The notes: generated by a model not told the origin, from the sequence alone. DNA of 64,000 bases from Archivesica marissinica (GCA_014843695.1 CM026394.1:37705104-37769103), one strand, 5' to 3'. Shown: positions 23,601-34,307, counted from the first letter of the stretch. A program made the numbers and translations.

Positions 23601-24108
23601 AATAAACATCTCAATAAACACCTGGCTGTGTATTCGTGAATAGACATCTCAATAAACACCTGGCTGTGTATTCGTGAATACACATCTCAATAAACACCTG
23701 GCTGTGTATTCGAGTTAAACATCTCAATAAACACATGGCTGTGTATTCGCGAATAAACATCTCAATAAACACCTGACTGTGTATTCGCGAATAAACATCT
23801 CAATAAACACCTGGCTGTGTATTCGAGTTAAACATCTCAATAAACACATGGCTGTGTATTCGCGAATAAACATCTCAATAAACACCTGGCTGTGTATTCG
23901 CGAATAAACATCTCAATAAACACCTGGCTGTGTATTTGCGAATAAACATCTCAATAAACACCTGGCTGTGTATTCGAGTTAAACATCTCAATAAACACAT
24001 GGCTGTGTATTCGCGAATAAACATCTCAATAAACACCTGACTGTGTATTCGCGAATAGACATTTCAAATAACATATGGCTGTGTATTCGCGATGAAACAT
24101 CTTAATAA
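14613..24108. repeat. 38-bp satellite, ~9.5 kb
   Basis: The consensus unit joins aaacatctcaataaacac and ctggctgtgtattcgcgaat. Variants replace gcgaat with gagtt (36 bp), use caca for ctca, or end in the deletion form atattctctg. The first units (14613-14830) and the last (24000-24108) are more diverged. About 250 units. The regularly spaced 60-90-codon minus-strand frames are products of the repeat, not genes. No SINE or LINE interrupts the array. Confidence 0.97.
15890..23730. repeat. 2610-bp higher-order repeat, three near-identical copies
   Basis: Landmarks recur every 2610 bp: the deletion variant atattctctgtattcgagt begins at about 16088, 18698 and 21308, and the gaataagcatca variant at about 18000, 20610 and 23220. 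Approximate copies are 15890-18499, 18500-21109 and 21110-23730. Differences are few (for example tatttgcga only in copy two near 19493). A nested 590-bp period also exists, with the deletion variant at about 16568 and 17158. Confidence 0.9.
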
Positions 24109-24197
24109 CCAACTACCATAGAATGTTAATGGCCTAGTAACGTGAGATAGTGTCCGTGAGATAGTGTCCGTGAGAAAAACGCTAATCCTAATATATC

Positions 24198-24440
24198 TGT
24201 GTGTGTTTTGCGTTTATTTATCGTCGCTACCGGTTGCCCATATGAGCGACGCCTCCTGAAGAGATTAGTCATTTTAGATTTTGGAGGATAGTGCAATGAT
24301 ACAGACATAGACCCATTCCAGAGTCTCCTCTGGTTCGTTTACGTGCACGGTGTAAAGCACCGACACGAGACCTCGGTTTAACGTCCCATCTGAAAGACTG
24401 TTAATTTTATTAGGGTCAGACGGGGGATCGAACCTGCGAA
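24198..24440 (-). mobile_element. SINE A, truncated in the head
   Basis: Tail, body and box B (gatcgaacctgcga) are present; the anticodon arm and 5' end are missing. Its 3' end points toward the satellite, opposite to the copy at 14309-14580. Confidence 0.85.
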
Positions 24441-24721
24441 TCTATCTGCCTGCTGTAAATGGGTTTAATTGGGCCACAAATAACCCCTTAGGCAAACCAT
24501 ATATGTGTACGTTTCTGGTGCATGGATAGAAAGAACTAGAGCCGATCTGTCGACATCTTTATATATTTTGTATGTACATTTTGGGAACTGCCTGCGATGT
24601 ATTTTTATGGAACATGATTATTCAATAAAACGAATAATAAACACTTTTATTAACTAACGAACTGAAATGGTTTATGCGCATACATAATTGATTTAGCGAG
24701 AAACACGCAGTGTATGAGTCA

Positions 24722-27072
24722 TGTCTGTTTGTCTGAGTATGTATCGAGTATTTGTCGGAGTAGTTGTCGTGGTATTGTCGGATAATTGTCGTTGTATTGT
24801 CGGAGTATTGTCGTAGTATTGTCGGAGTATTTCTCTTAGTATTGTCGGAGTATTGTCGTAGTATTGTCGTAGTATTGTCGTGGTATTGTCGGATAATTGT
24901 CGTTGTATTGTCGGAGTATTGTCGTAGTATTGTCGGAGTATTTCTCTTAGTATTGTCGGAGTATTGTCGTTGTATTGTCGGAGTATTGTCATAGTATTGT
25001 CGGAGTATTGTCGTTGTATTGTCGGAGTATTGTCGTAGTATTGTCGGAGTATTGTCGGAGTATTGTCGGAGTATTGTCGTAGTATTGTCGGAGTATTTCT
25101 TTTAGTATTGTCGGAGTATTGTCGGAGTATTGTCGGATCGTCGGAGTATTGTCGGAGTATTGTCGTTGTATTGTCGGAGTATTGTCGGAGTATTGTCGGA
25201 ATATTTCTCTTAGTATTGTCGGAGTATTTGGCTTAGTTTGTCGGAGTATTGTCGGAGTATTGTCGTTGTATTGTCATAGTATTGTCGGAGTATTGTCGGA
25301 TAATTGTCGGTGTATTGTCGTTGTATTGTCATAGTATTGTCGGTGTATTGTCGGTGTATTGTCGGATAATTTTCGGTGTATTGTCGTAGTATTGTCGGAG
25401 TATTGTCGGAATATTTCTGTTAGTATTGTCGGAGTATTTGGCTTAGTATTGTCGGAGTATTTGGCTTAGTATTGTCGGAGTATTGTCGGAGTATTGGCTT
25501 AGTATTGTCGTAGTATTGTCGTAGTATTGTCGTAGTATTGTCGGAGTATTGTCGGAGTATTGTCGGAGTATTTGTCGTAGTATTGTCGGAGTATTGTCGT
25601 AGTATTTGTCGTAGTATTGTCGTAGTATTGTCATAGTATTGTCGTAGTATTTGTCGTAGTATTTGTCGGAGTATTGTCGTAGTATTGTCGGTGTATTGTC
25701 GTTGTATTGTCGTAGTATTGTCGTAGTATTGTCGGAGTATTGTCGGATAATTGTCGGTGTATTGTCGTAGTATTGTCGGAGTATTGTCGGAATATTTCTG
25801 TTAGTATTGTCGGAGTATTTGGCTTAGTATTGTCGGATTATTAGGCTTAGTATTGTCGTAGTATTGTCGTAGTAGTGTCGTAGTATTTGTCGGAGTATTG
25901 TCGTAGTATTGTCGGAGTATTTGTCGTAGTATTTGTCGTAGTATTGTCGGAGTATTGTCGGAGTATTGTCGGAGTATTTGTCGTAGTATTGTCGGTGTAT
26001 TGTCGTTGTATTGTCGTAGTATTCTCGTAGTATTGTCGTAGTATTGTCGTAGTAGTGTCGTAGTATTTGTCGGAGTATTGTCGTAGTATTGTCGGAGTAT
26101 TTGTCGTAGTATTTGTCGTAGTATTGTCGGAGTATTGTCGGAGTATTGTCGGAGTATTTGTCGTAGTATTGTCGGTGTATTGTCGTTGTATTGTCGTAGT
26201 ATTCTCGTAGTATTGTCGTAGTATTGTCGTAGTAGTGTCGTAGTATTTGTCGGAGTATTGTCGTAGTATTGTCGGAGTATTTGTCGTAGTATTTGTCGTA
26301 GTATTGTCGGAGTATTGTCGGAGTATTGTCGGAGTATTTGTCGTAGTATTGTCGGTGTATTGTCGTTGTATTGTCGTAGTATTCTCGTAGTATTGTCGTA
26401 GTATTGTCGTAGTAGTGTCGTAGTATTTGTCGGAGTATTGTCGTAGTATTGTCGGAGTATTTGTCGTAGTATTTGTCGTAGTATTGTCGGAGTATTGTCG
26501 GAGTATTGTCGGAGTATTGTCGTAGTTTTGTCGTAGTATTTGTCGTAGTATTGTCGTAGTATTATCGTAGTATTGTCGGAGTATTTGTCGTAGTATTGTC
26601 GTAGTATTGTCTAGTATTGTTGGAGTATTTGTCGTAGTATTGTCGTAGTATTGTCGTAGTATTGTCGTAGTATTTGTCGGAGTATTGTCGTAGTATTTGT
26701 CGTAGTATTGTCGTAGTATTATCGTAGTATTGTCGTAGTATTTGTCGTAGTATTGTCGTAGTATTGTCTAGTATTGTTGGAGTATTTGTCGTAGTATTGT
26801 CGTAGTATTGTCGTAGTATTGTCGTAGTATTTGTCGGAGTATTGTCGTAGTATTTGTCGTAGTATTGTCGTAGTATTGTCGTAGTATTGTCGTAGTATTG
26901 TCGTAGTATTGTCGTAGTATTGTCGTAGTATTGTCGTAGTATTGTCGTAGTATTTGTCGGAGTATTGTCGGAGTATATTCGGAGTATTGTCGGAGTATTT
27001 GGCTTAGTATTGTCGGAGTATTTGTCGGATAATTGTCGGCGTATTTGTCGGATAATTGTCGGAGTATTTGTA
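24722..27072. repeat. 12-bp satellite (tattgtcggag type), ~2.35 kb
   Basis: The unit is gtattgtcggag, with gtag, gttg and catag variants and 13-bp tatttgtcg versions. Short frames on both strands are periodic and non-coding. The right end runs directly into a SINE D copy whose 3' half is missing. Confidence 0.95.
25861..26520. repeat. 180-bp higher-order repeat inside the 12-bp array
   Basis: The landmark gtattgtcgtagtagtgtcg recurs at 25861, 26041, 26221 and 26401 with nearly identical sequence between. Confidence 0.92.
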
Positions 27073-27212
27073 CTTGGTGCACCAACCTCCTTAAGAAACT
27101 GCCAACTGTTTCATATAAAGAGACACAGTCCGAGCGGGGCTCGAACCCATGACCATCAGTGATGATTGGTTACAATGGTATACAAGTCAGCGACCTAAAC
27201 CACTCGACACTT
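27073..27212 (-). mobile_element. SINE D (tRNA-derived), 3' half replaced by array
   Basis: The head carries box B (GGGCTCGAACCC on the plus strand) and a tRNA-like arm with an extra ~15 bp. The segment tttcatataaagagacacag and the start of the body, gtgcaccaacctcc, are present. At gtac the element passes into the 12-bp satellite. A fuller copy is at 44512-44770. Confidence 0.75.
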
Positions 27213-27488
27213 ATTTTCTCAATTCTATCGACATAGATCCATTTCAGATATACCTCTGGTTCAAGTGTAAAAGTATCGAGACCTCGAGTTTTAGGTATTC
27301 GTCCGAGTGACACTGAGCGGCCATTTGTAGTGTAGGCCTACTGGATTATTTAAACAAATACAGTGTTTCTCGATTAGGCGACCACATTCTTACTGTTATT
27401 TTATCGCTCGAGAACTTGCAATATCGTATACAAATTAAAATGAGGACTAAGTGATGAATTCAACGAATCAGAACGACACACTGTGTTT
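27213..27488. other. Nothing recognised
   Basis: Unique-looking sequence with a decayed SINE-A-like trace (ccatttcagatatacctctg and cgagacctcgagttt) near 27238-27295. Confidence 0.35.
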
Positions 27489-27838
27489 TATTCGACGATA
27501 AACAACGACAGGACAAATAGTATTTCCATTCTAAAATGACCCAATATAATGCTAGGAACGAATACATGTGTGTGTTATGTTGTCTCCTTGTCTGTTATTT
27601 GGCTGATGGCTTTACAAATTGCCCCCCTGTAAAATACATTCTGTATTCCGGTAGCACTGAATATTATCATCCAGATATCAACACTAAGTTTCCTGGATGG
27701 CTGTTTATTAACGCTACAAATCACTGTACTCAATTCCGATGTAAAATTGTTAAAACGTTATCCATAAATATTGTTTTATTTACAATGGGAGCAAAATGCA
27801 ACAGCAGTAGCCGTGGTTTATTTAATTTTAGGCAATAA
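27489..27838 (+). other. Small secreted-protein-like ORF inside a duplicated segment
   Basis: An ATG at 27536 opens a 100-codon frame. A hydrophobic stretch MCVLCCLLVCYLADGF comes after ten residues, followed by scattered cysteines (NCPP, NHC, FRCK, AKC). This looks like a signal peptide and short secreted protein. However, the sequence around the ATG also occurs at 27904-28022, 32366-32403 and 55728-55790, so the ORF lies in a dispersed repeat, and no splice site or homology supports it. Treat as a doubtful gene. Confidence 0.2.
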
Positions 27839-27903
27839 TACTTGTCGTGCCGTTGTTTATGGGCGAATAAAACACGGTTTGGAGGTCTGAATTAACCACA
27901 CAG

Positions 27904-28022
27904 GCCGTAAACAACGACAAGACAAATAGTATTTCCATTCTAACATGACCCAAGATAATGCTACGAACGAATACATGTGTGTGCTATTTTGTCGGTGGAG
28001 TAAAATTCAACAGCAATAAAAT
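27904..28022 (+). repeat. Deleted second copy of the 27489-27838 segment
   Basis: It matches 27496-27587 (acgacaagacaaatagtatt through atgacccaagataatgctac) and then jumps to the equivalent of about 27788-27811 (ggagtaaaattcaacagcaa). About 210 bp are missing. Confidence 0.75.
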
Positions 28023-28038
28023 AGATGGGCTCTAGCCG

Positions 28039-28300
28039 GACAGACGGATACGTAGTTAAGTGGTTAAAACGTTGGACTGGGAATCCAGGGGTCGCAGGTT
28101 CGATCCCCCCGTCTGATCCTAATAAAATTAACAGTCTTCCAGTTGTGACTTTACACCTAGGTATTGTGTCGGTGCTTTACACCATGCACGTAAAAGAACC
28201 AGAGGAGATTCTGGAATGTGTCTATGTCTGTATCATTGCACTATCCTCCAAATATTTCTTCAGGAGGCGTCGCTCATATGGGCAACCGGTAGCGACAACA
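28039..28300 (+). mobile_element. SINE A, near full length
   Basis: The head retains ggactgggaatccagg and box B. The body has a ~20-bp deletion before the tail (ctccaaatatttcttcagga), and the tail ends early at agcgaca followed by an A/C-rich stretch. Confidence 0.85.
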
Positions 28301-28382
28301 ACAAAAAAGGGAAAATTCAGCACCAATAATTTTAATCATTACCTATTGCTCTTAATTGTTCGTCAATGTTCGTAAATCTTTT

Positions 28383-30580
28383 TCTTTAAAGTATTAGGGA
28401 GGACAATATCTAATGTTGCAAGAACTTGTGTCCTACCCTTTAAAGCATTAGGGGAGGACAATATCTAATGTTGCAAGAACTTGTGTCCAACCCTTTAAAG
28501 CATTAGGGGAGGACAATATCTAATGTTGCAAGAACTTGTGTCCAACCCTTTAAAGCATTAGCGGAGGACAATATCTAATGTTGCAAGAACTTGTGTCCAA
28601 CCCTTTAAAGCATTAGGGGAGGACAATATCTAATGTTGCAAGAACTTGTGTCCAACCCTTTAACGTATTAGGGGAGGACAATATCTAATGTTGCAAGAAC
28701 TTGTGTCCAACCCTTTAAAGCATTAGGGGAGGACAATATCTAATGTTGCAAGAACTTGTGTCCAACCCTTTAAAGTATTAGGGGAGGACAATATCTAATG
28801 TTGCAAGAACTTGTGTCCAACCCTTTAAAGCATTAGGGGAGGACAATATCTAATGTTGCAAGAACTTGTGTCCAACCCTTTAAAGCATTAGGGGAGGACA
28901 ATATCTAATGTTGCAAGAACTTGTGTCCAACCTTCTAAAGCATTAGGGGAGGACAATATCTAATGTTGCAAGAACTTGTGTCCAACCCTTTAAAGCATTA
29001 GGGGAGGACAATATCTAATGTTGCAAGAACTTGTGTCCAACCCTTTAAAGCATTAGGGGAGGACAATATCTAATGTTGCAAGAACTTGTGTCCAACCTTC
29101 TAAAGCATTAGGGGAGGACAATATCTAATGTTGCAAGAACTTGTGTCCAACCCTTTAAAGCATTAGGGGAGGACAATATCTAATGTTGCAAGAACTTGTG
29201 TCCAACCCTTTAAAGCATTAGGGGAGGACAATATCTAATGTTGCAAGAACTTGTGTCCAACCCTTTAAAGCATTAGGGGAGGACAATATCTAATGTTGCA
29301 AGAACTTGTGTCCAACCCTTTAAAGCATTAGGGGAGGACAATATCTAATGTTGCAAGAACTTGTGTCCAACCCTTTAAAGCATTAGGGGAGGACAATATC
29401 TAATGTTGCAAGAACTTGTGTCCAACCCTTTAAAGCATTAGGGGAGGACAATATCTAATGTTGCAAGAACTTGTGTCCAACCCTTTAAAGCATTAGGGGA
29501 GGACAATATCTAATGTTGCAAGAACTTGTGTCCAACCCTTTAAAGCATCAGGGGAGGACAATATCTAATGTTGCAAGAACTTGTGGCCAACCCTTTAAAG
29601 TATTAGGGGAGGACAATATCTAATGTTGCAAGAACTTGTGTCCAACCCTTTAAAGCATCAGGGGAGGACAATATCTAATGTTGCAAGAACTTGTGTCCAA
29701 CCCTTTAAAGCATTAGGGGAGGACAATATCTAATGTTGCAAGAACTTGTGTCCAACCCGTTAAAGTATTAGCGGAGGACAATATCTAATGTTGCAAGACC
29801 TTGTGTCCAACCCTTTAACGCATCAGGGGAGGACAATATCTAATGTTGCAAGAACTTGTGGCCAACCCTTTAAAGTATTAGGGGAGGACAATATCTAATG
29901 TTGCAAGAACTTGTGTCCAACCCTTTAAAGCATCAGGGGAGGACAATATCTAATGTTGCAAGAACTTGTGTCCAACCCTTTAAAGCATCAGGGGAGGACA
30001 ATATCTAATGTTGCAAGAACTTGTGTCCAACCCTTTAAAGCATTAGGGGAGGACAATATCTAATGTTGCAAGAACTTGTGTCCAACCCTTTAAAGCATTA
30101 GGGGAGGACAATATCTAATGTTGCAAGAACTTGTGTCCAACCTTTTAAAGCATTAGGGGAGGACAATATCTAATGTTGCAAGAACTTGTGTCCAACCCTT
30201 TAAAGCATTAGGGGAGGACAATATCTAATGTTGCAAGAACTTGTGTCCAACCCTTTAAAGCATCAGGGGAGGACAATATCTAATGTTGCAAGAACTTGTG
30301 TCCAACCCTTTAAAGCATTAGGGGAGGACAATATCTAATGTTGCAAGAACTTGTGTCCAACCCTTTAAAGCATTAGGGGAGGACAATATCTAATGTTGCA
30401 AGAACTTGTGTCCAACCCTTTAAAGCATTAGGGGAGGACAATATCTAATGTTGCAAGAACTTGTGTCCAACCCTTTAAAGCATTAGGGGAGGACAGTATC
30501 TAATGTTGCAAGAACTTGTGTCCAACCCCTTAAAGCATTAGGGGAGGACACTATCTAATGTTGCAAGAACTTGTGTCCAA
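28383..30580. repeat. 55-bp satellite, about 40 highly uniform units
   Basis: The unit contains aaagcattaggggaggacaa, tatctaatgttgcaag and aacttgtgtccaaccct. Most units differ by zero to two bases (cattag/catcag, ttaaag/ttaacg, tgtcc/tggcc). There are no spacers between units, so it is not a CRISPR. The core ttgcaagaacttgt is also found in the SINE B tail. Confidence 0.97.
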
Positions 30581-30663
30581 CCTTTTTGCTTTTTGATATT
30601 AATATCTTTCATTGTCTTAATTTATATTTGTGTAAAAATATGTCAAAGAGCAATAAAATATGA

Positions 30664-30938
30664 TTTGTGTGTTTTACGTTTATTTATCGTTGCTACCGGT
30701 TGCCCATATGAACGACGCCTCCTGAAGAGATTAGTCATTTTAGATTTTTGGAGGATAGTGCATGATACAGACAGAGACCCATTCATTTACGTGCACGGTG
30801 TAAAGCACCGACACGAGACCTCGGTTTAACGTCCCATCTGAAAGACTGTTAATTTTATTAGGGTCAGACGGGGGGGATCGAACCTGCGATCCCTGGATTA
30901 CCAGTCCAGCGTGTTACCACTGAACTACAGATATGTCT
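30664..30938 (-). mobile_element. SINE A with small internal deletion
   Basis: Complete ends; about 20 bp (ccagagtctcctctggttct) are missing between gacccatt and catttacgtgcac. Confidence 0.85.
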
Positions 30939-31026
30939 ATGGAAATAAAGGTAAGCTAGAATGATTAGTCTATGTATGGAGGTGTAGCCACCCTTGAGCA
31001 GGTGGTAACTCATAGTATGTCAATCT

Positions 31027-31402
31027 AATGACTTTTTAAAAAATTTAAACTTTATTATTCTACAACGATTGCGAAACAAGCTTTAACAACTTACATGAAG
31101 ATAATCTCAATAAGCTTTAAGTTTTCGATTAAATCCATTTTCATTCTGTATACAATAGATATGTACTGTACATTATGAATGAATAAAAATGTTAAACCAA
31201 CAACTTATTTTAATCACTCTCGTTGGCGCGGATGCAAGCGTATATGTGGTCATTCGTGTAGGAGGAAACCGGAGTACCCGGAGAAAACCCACCTGTCCGA
31301 TCTGGCGACCACCGTATCATCTCACATACTTCCCGGTCCGAGGATCGAACCCAGGTTACATTGGTGAGAAGCGAGCGCGCTAACCACTGCGCTAATCGTT
31401 AA
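31027..31402 (-). mobile_element. SINE C, split by ~110 bp
   Basis: The tail part (actttattattctacaacga, ttgcgaaacaagcttta) is at 31034-31091. Body and head (ggaggaaaccggagtacccg, gaggatcgaacccaggtt, actgcgctaatcg) are at 31207-31402. Foreign sequence separates them. Confidence 0.75.
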
Positions 31403-31492
31403 TTACTTTACTAAGCACTTGCAGTATGCTTCCTGAGTGTTCATACTGCAATAATAACGCAAGTAATTATGTATACAGCCAGCCAAGGGAAT

Positions 31493-31637
31493 CTCAGAAA
31501 GTGGCTGCTTAGCACAGGTGGCTGCTTAATATAGGTCAAATGTATAATAAAACAACATATTGGGATTATGGAAACTGGCTGCTTAATACAGGTTGGCTGC
31601 TTAATAGAGGTGACCATTAACACAGGTTTGACTGTAG
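31493..31637. mobile_element. TIR element fragment (ACAGTCAAACCTGTGTTA family)
   Basis: It ends in aacacaggtttgactgta and contains ggctgcttaatagaggtgac and ggctgcttaatataggtcaa, closely matching the reverse complement of 60745-60870. Confidence 0.65.
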
Positions 31638-31721
31638 TTGGTCTACATACAATGTACCTCTAACAATATAATTCGATCATTTCTTTTGATAGTTTGTTAA
31701 CTAGATATTAAAAAAAGGTTT

Positions 31722-31906
31722 TACTAGTTTATACAGATTTTATTTTAGCTCGATTGCGAAACAAGTTCTTACAATTTATAGTAATCACCCTCGATACCTC
31801 ATTCCTGATGGAATCCATCGCCAGGAGGGAGAGAGAAGAGGTAATGTGGAATTTAAATGCCTTGCCTACGGTCACAATCATAACAACTACAGTTGGGTGG
31901 GAACTT
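31722..31906 (-). mobile_element. SINE B, head missing
   Basis: Tail (ttagctcgattgcgaaacaa), body (ggagagagaagagg) and part of the region before box B are present. The head is cut off where the next TIR element begins. Confidence 0.75.
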
Positions 31907-31911
31907 CGTTT

Positions 31912-32260
31912 AATGAGAGACATCTCTAATTTTCTATTACCTCCCTTGGCAGATAAAGTCTGATTTATCCCAAAATGTAAATAGACCCTTTTAGTTGGAA
32001 TCCTTTGTTTTGACTGATGTTGTGCCGTATGATAAATGTGATTTATCAAAATCGTGTTAATTAACTGTTTTACAAATAACTGTATATGTAGTAGATCTGT
32101 CGAGATATAATAATTTAATAATCATAAGAAGCGACAGTGAAATCAAAATGCTAGCATGTTGTGCAAAGGAAACAACGATAAAAACCGAGGAAAACACTTA
32201 ATATGACCTATCTACTTTTAGGGAATATTCACGGACAGTAACTGACCGGTGTCTCTCATT
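31912..32260. mobile_element. TIR element with AATGAGAGACA ends, copy 1
   Basis: The ends AATGAGAGACATCTC and ACCGGTGTCTCTCATT are inverted repeats. Inside are tattacctcccttggcaga, ttggaatcctttgttttgac and gcaaaggaaacaacgataaa. There is no transposase frame. Related copies or fragments: 39455-39711, 40915-41255, 43868-44194, 45280-45656, 55041-55240 and 56400-56500. Confidence 0.7.
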
Positions 32261-32511
32261 CCAGCTAACGTACCATAGAAGATGCAGGTTCACCTGTCCT
32301 TAATGTCTACATGAATATGCACAAGGCATAGTATATTGTCGAAAATAGGTATCTTTTTATTATTCGACGATAAACAACGACAGGACAACTATTATTTCCA
32401 TTCGAAATTTATAAGTAATATTATATTGGATGTTTTTCATATATTACAATCATACATACAATGAAATACATGGGAAGCAAACTTTTGAAAATGATATTGT
32501 CTAGAGTAGTT

Positions 32512-32745
32512 ACCGTTGCAGATTGCTAGGCAAGTTCTAACAATTTATATTAATCACTCTCGTTAGCACGGGTTAAAGCGTAAATGTGGTTACTCATGTG
32601 GGAAGAAACCGGAGTACCCGGAGAAAACCCACCTGTCCGATCTGGCGACCACAGTATCATCTCACATACTACCCGGTCCGAGGATCGAACCCGGGTTGCA
32701 TTGGTGAGAAGCGATCACGCTAACCACTGCGCTAATCGGACAGCC
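32512..32745 (-). mobile_element. SINE C, full length
   Basis: The tail fragment ttgctaggcaagttctaaca, the body with ggaagaaaccggagtacccg, box B (gaggatcgaacccgggtt) and the head ending cgctaatcggacagcc are all present. Confidence 0.85.
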
Positions 32746-32852
32746 AAACCATTGCAGTAAACGGTTTAATCGCAACTAAACACGCCATTGATGTTCATGT
32801 TCCGCCGCATCAATTTCTCACAGTATAAACGATGCGTTGTTTCGGATTAGTT

Positions 32853-33072
32853 TATACAAATTTATTTTAGCTCGATTGCGAAACAAGTTAACTCAACTTA
32901 TATAAATCACTCTCGAGACCTCATTCCTGATGGAATCCATCGCCACGAGGGAGAGAGAAGAGGCAACGTGGAATTGCCTAAGGGCACAATCGTAACGGCT
33001 CCAGTGGGGCTCGAACACCGGACCTTTCGCACCTGAAGCGAACGCGCATCCACTGCGCTATCACGACTTCCA
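32853..33072 (-). mobile_element. SINE B, full length
   Basis: It runs from tacaaatttattttagctcg to gcgctatcacgacttcc. Part of the body (tttaaatgc) is deleted. A head fragment of the same family in the opposite orientation starts ~23 bp later. Confidence 0.85.
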
Positions 33073-33092
33073 CGTTGTTGTTTCGGATTGCA

Positions 33093-33172
33093 ATGGTAGT
33101 CGTGATAGCGCATTGTTAGCGCGTTCGCTTCAGGTGCGAACGGCCCGACAGGTGGGTTTTCTCAGCAATTTT
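33093..33172 (+). mobile_element. Chimeric SINE: B head joined to C body
   Basis: The B head (gtcgtgatagcgcattgtta, gcgttcgcttcaggtgcgaa) switches at cggcc to a SINE C body segment (cgacaggtgggttttctc) and then ends. Confidence 0.7.
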
Positions 33173-33365
33173 ATAAGTTTTCCGAAAAATGTGGATATCA
33201 AGGCGGATTAAACTTGTTTGTAGTTTACCGTATAGCATACTTGAATATAACCCCGACATATTTGCGTATTGTCGCGACGAAGATAAGATAAATGCTCTGA
33301 TCGGGCGATATTACTACAGTAAAACCAATACTATGAATACATATATCGATATAGGCGTTCTTTTC
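33173..33365. other. Nothing recognised
   Basis: A 73-codon open frame is present but lacks features of a real exon. Confidence 0.35.
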
Positions 33366-33655
33366 CCCTACCTGTCTTTGCAAATTTATTTATTTATTAC
33401 ATTTATTTAAACTCACTACCGGTTGCACATTTATTTATTAATTAAATTTATTTAAACTCACTACCGGTTGCACATTTATTTATTTATTAAATTTATTTAA
33501 ACTCACTACCGGATGCACATTTATTTATTTATTAAATTTATTTAAACTCACTACCGGTTGCACATTTATTTATTAATTAAATTTATTTAAACTCACTACC
33601 GGATGCACATTTATTTATTTATTAAATTTATTTAAACTCACTACCGGTTGCACAT
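33366..33655. repeat. 45-bp array built from the SINE D 3' tail
   Basis: Six units at exactly 45-bp spacing (actcactaccgg at 33411, 33456, 33501, 33546, 33591 and 33636). Each has ctcactaccggttgcacatt (or ggatgcac) and an AT-rich part, tttatttattaattaaattt. The last unit continues into the rest of SINE D (gcacatttgagcgacggg), so the repeated part is the SINE's own terminal tail with its AT run. Confidence 0.88.
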
Positions 33656-33842
33656 TTGAGCGACGGGCAGCTTATCTTAACAACATTCATGGACAGGCTC
33701 CAGCGGTAAATCAGTAATTGGTGCACCAACCTCATTAAGAAACGGTCAACTGCGTGGCTCGAACCCGTGACCACCAGTGATGATAGGTTACAGTGGTATA
33801 CAAGTCAGCGACCGTAACCACTCGACCACGTAGGAGGCGGGC
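33656..33842 (-). mobile_element. SINE D, attached to the expanded tail
   Basis: Body (ggacaggctccagcggtaaa, gtgcaccaacctcatt) and head (ggctcgaacccgtgaccacc, ccactcgaccacg) are present. The ~20 bp containing tttcatataaagagaca are lost. Confidence 0.8.
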
Positions 33843-34016
33843 CGTGTTTTCACTTTCAATACCGCAAATACTCTTAAAGACCCACGATGCTTTTACTTAC
33901 AATGTGCTGCACCCAGAGATAGTGCAAGGTGCGGATGATTGGATATTGTGATTATTGTCTTATATTTTCATTTTTCAATACCACATTATTACAGTAAAGA
34001 TTAAAATTTTGATCTG

Positions 34017-34307
34017 CGTGTGTGTTTTACGTTTATTTATCGTCGCTACCGGTTGCTCATATGAGCGACACCTCCTGAAGAGATTAGTCATTTTAGATAT
34101 TTGGAGGCTAGTGCAATGATACAGACAGAGACCCATTCCAGAGTCTCCTTTGGTTCTTTTACGTGCACGGTGTAAAAATACCGACACGAGATCTCGGTTT
34201 ATCGTCCCATCTGAAAGACTGTTAATTTTATTAGGGTCAGACGGGGGATCGAACCTGCGATTCCTGGATTACCAGTCCAGCGGGTTACCACTGGACTACA
34301 GATATGC
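34017..34307 (-). mobile_element. SINE A, full length
   Basis: Complete. The tail hairpin contains gctcatatgagcgac, a self-complementary variant. Head ends actacagatatgccc. Confidence 0.88.

Noticed and set aside
14613..24108. Many regularly spaced 60-90-codon minus frames
   Set aside because: They repeat exactly at 590 and 2610 bp with the satellite and are by-products of the 38-bp unit.
28383..30580. CRISPR-like regular array
   Set aside because: Units are contiguous 55-mers with no variable spacers, in an animal genome; it is a satellite.
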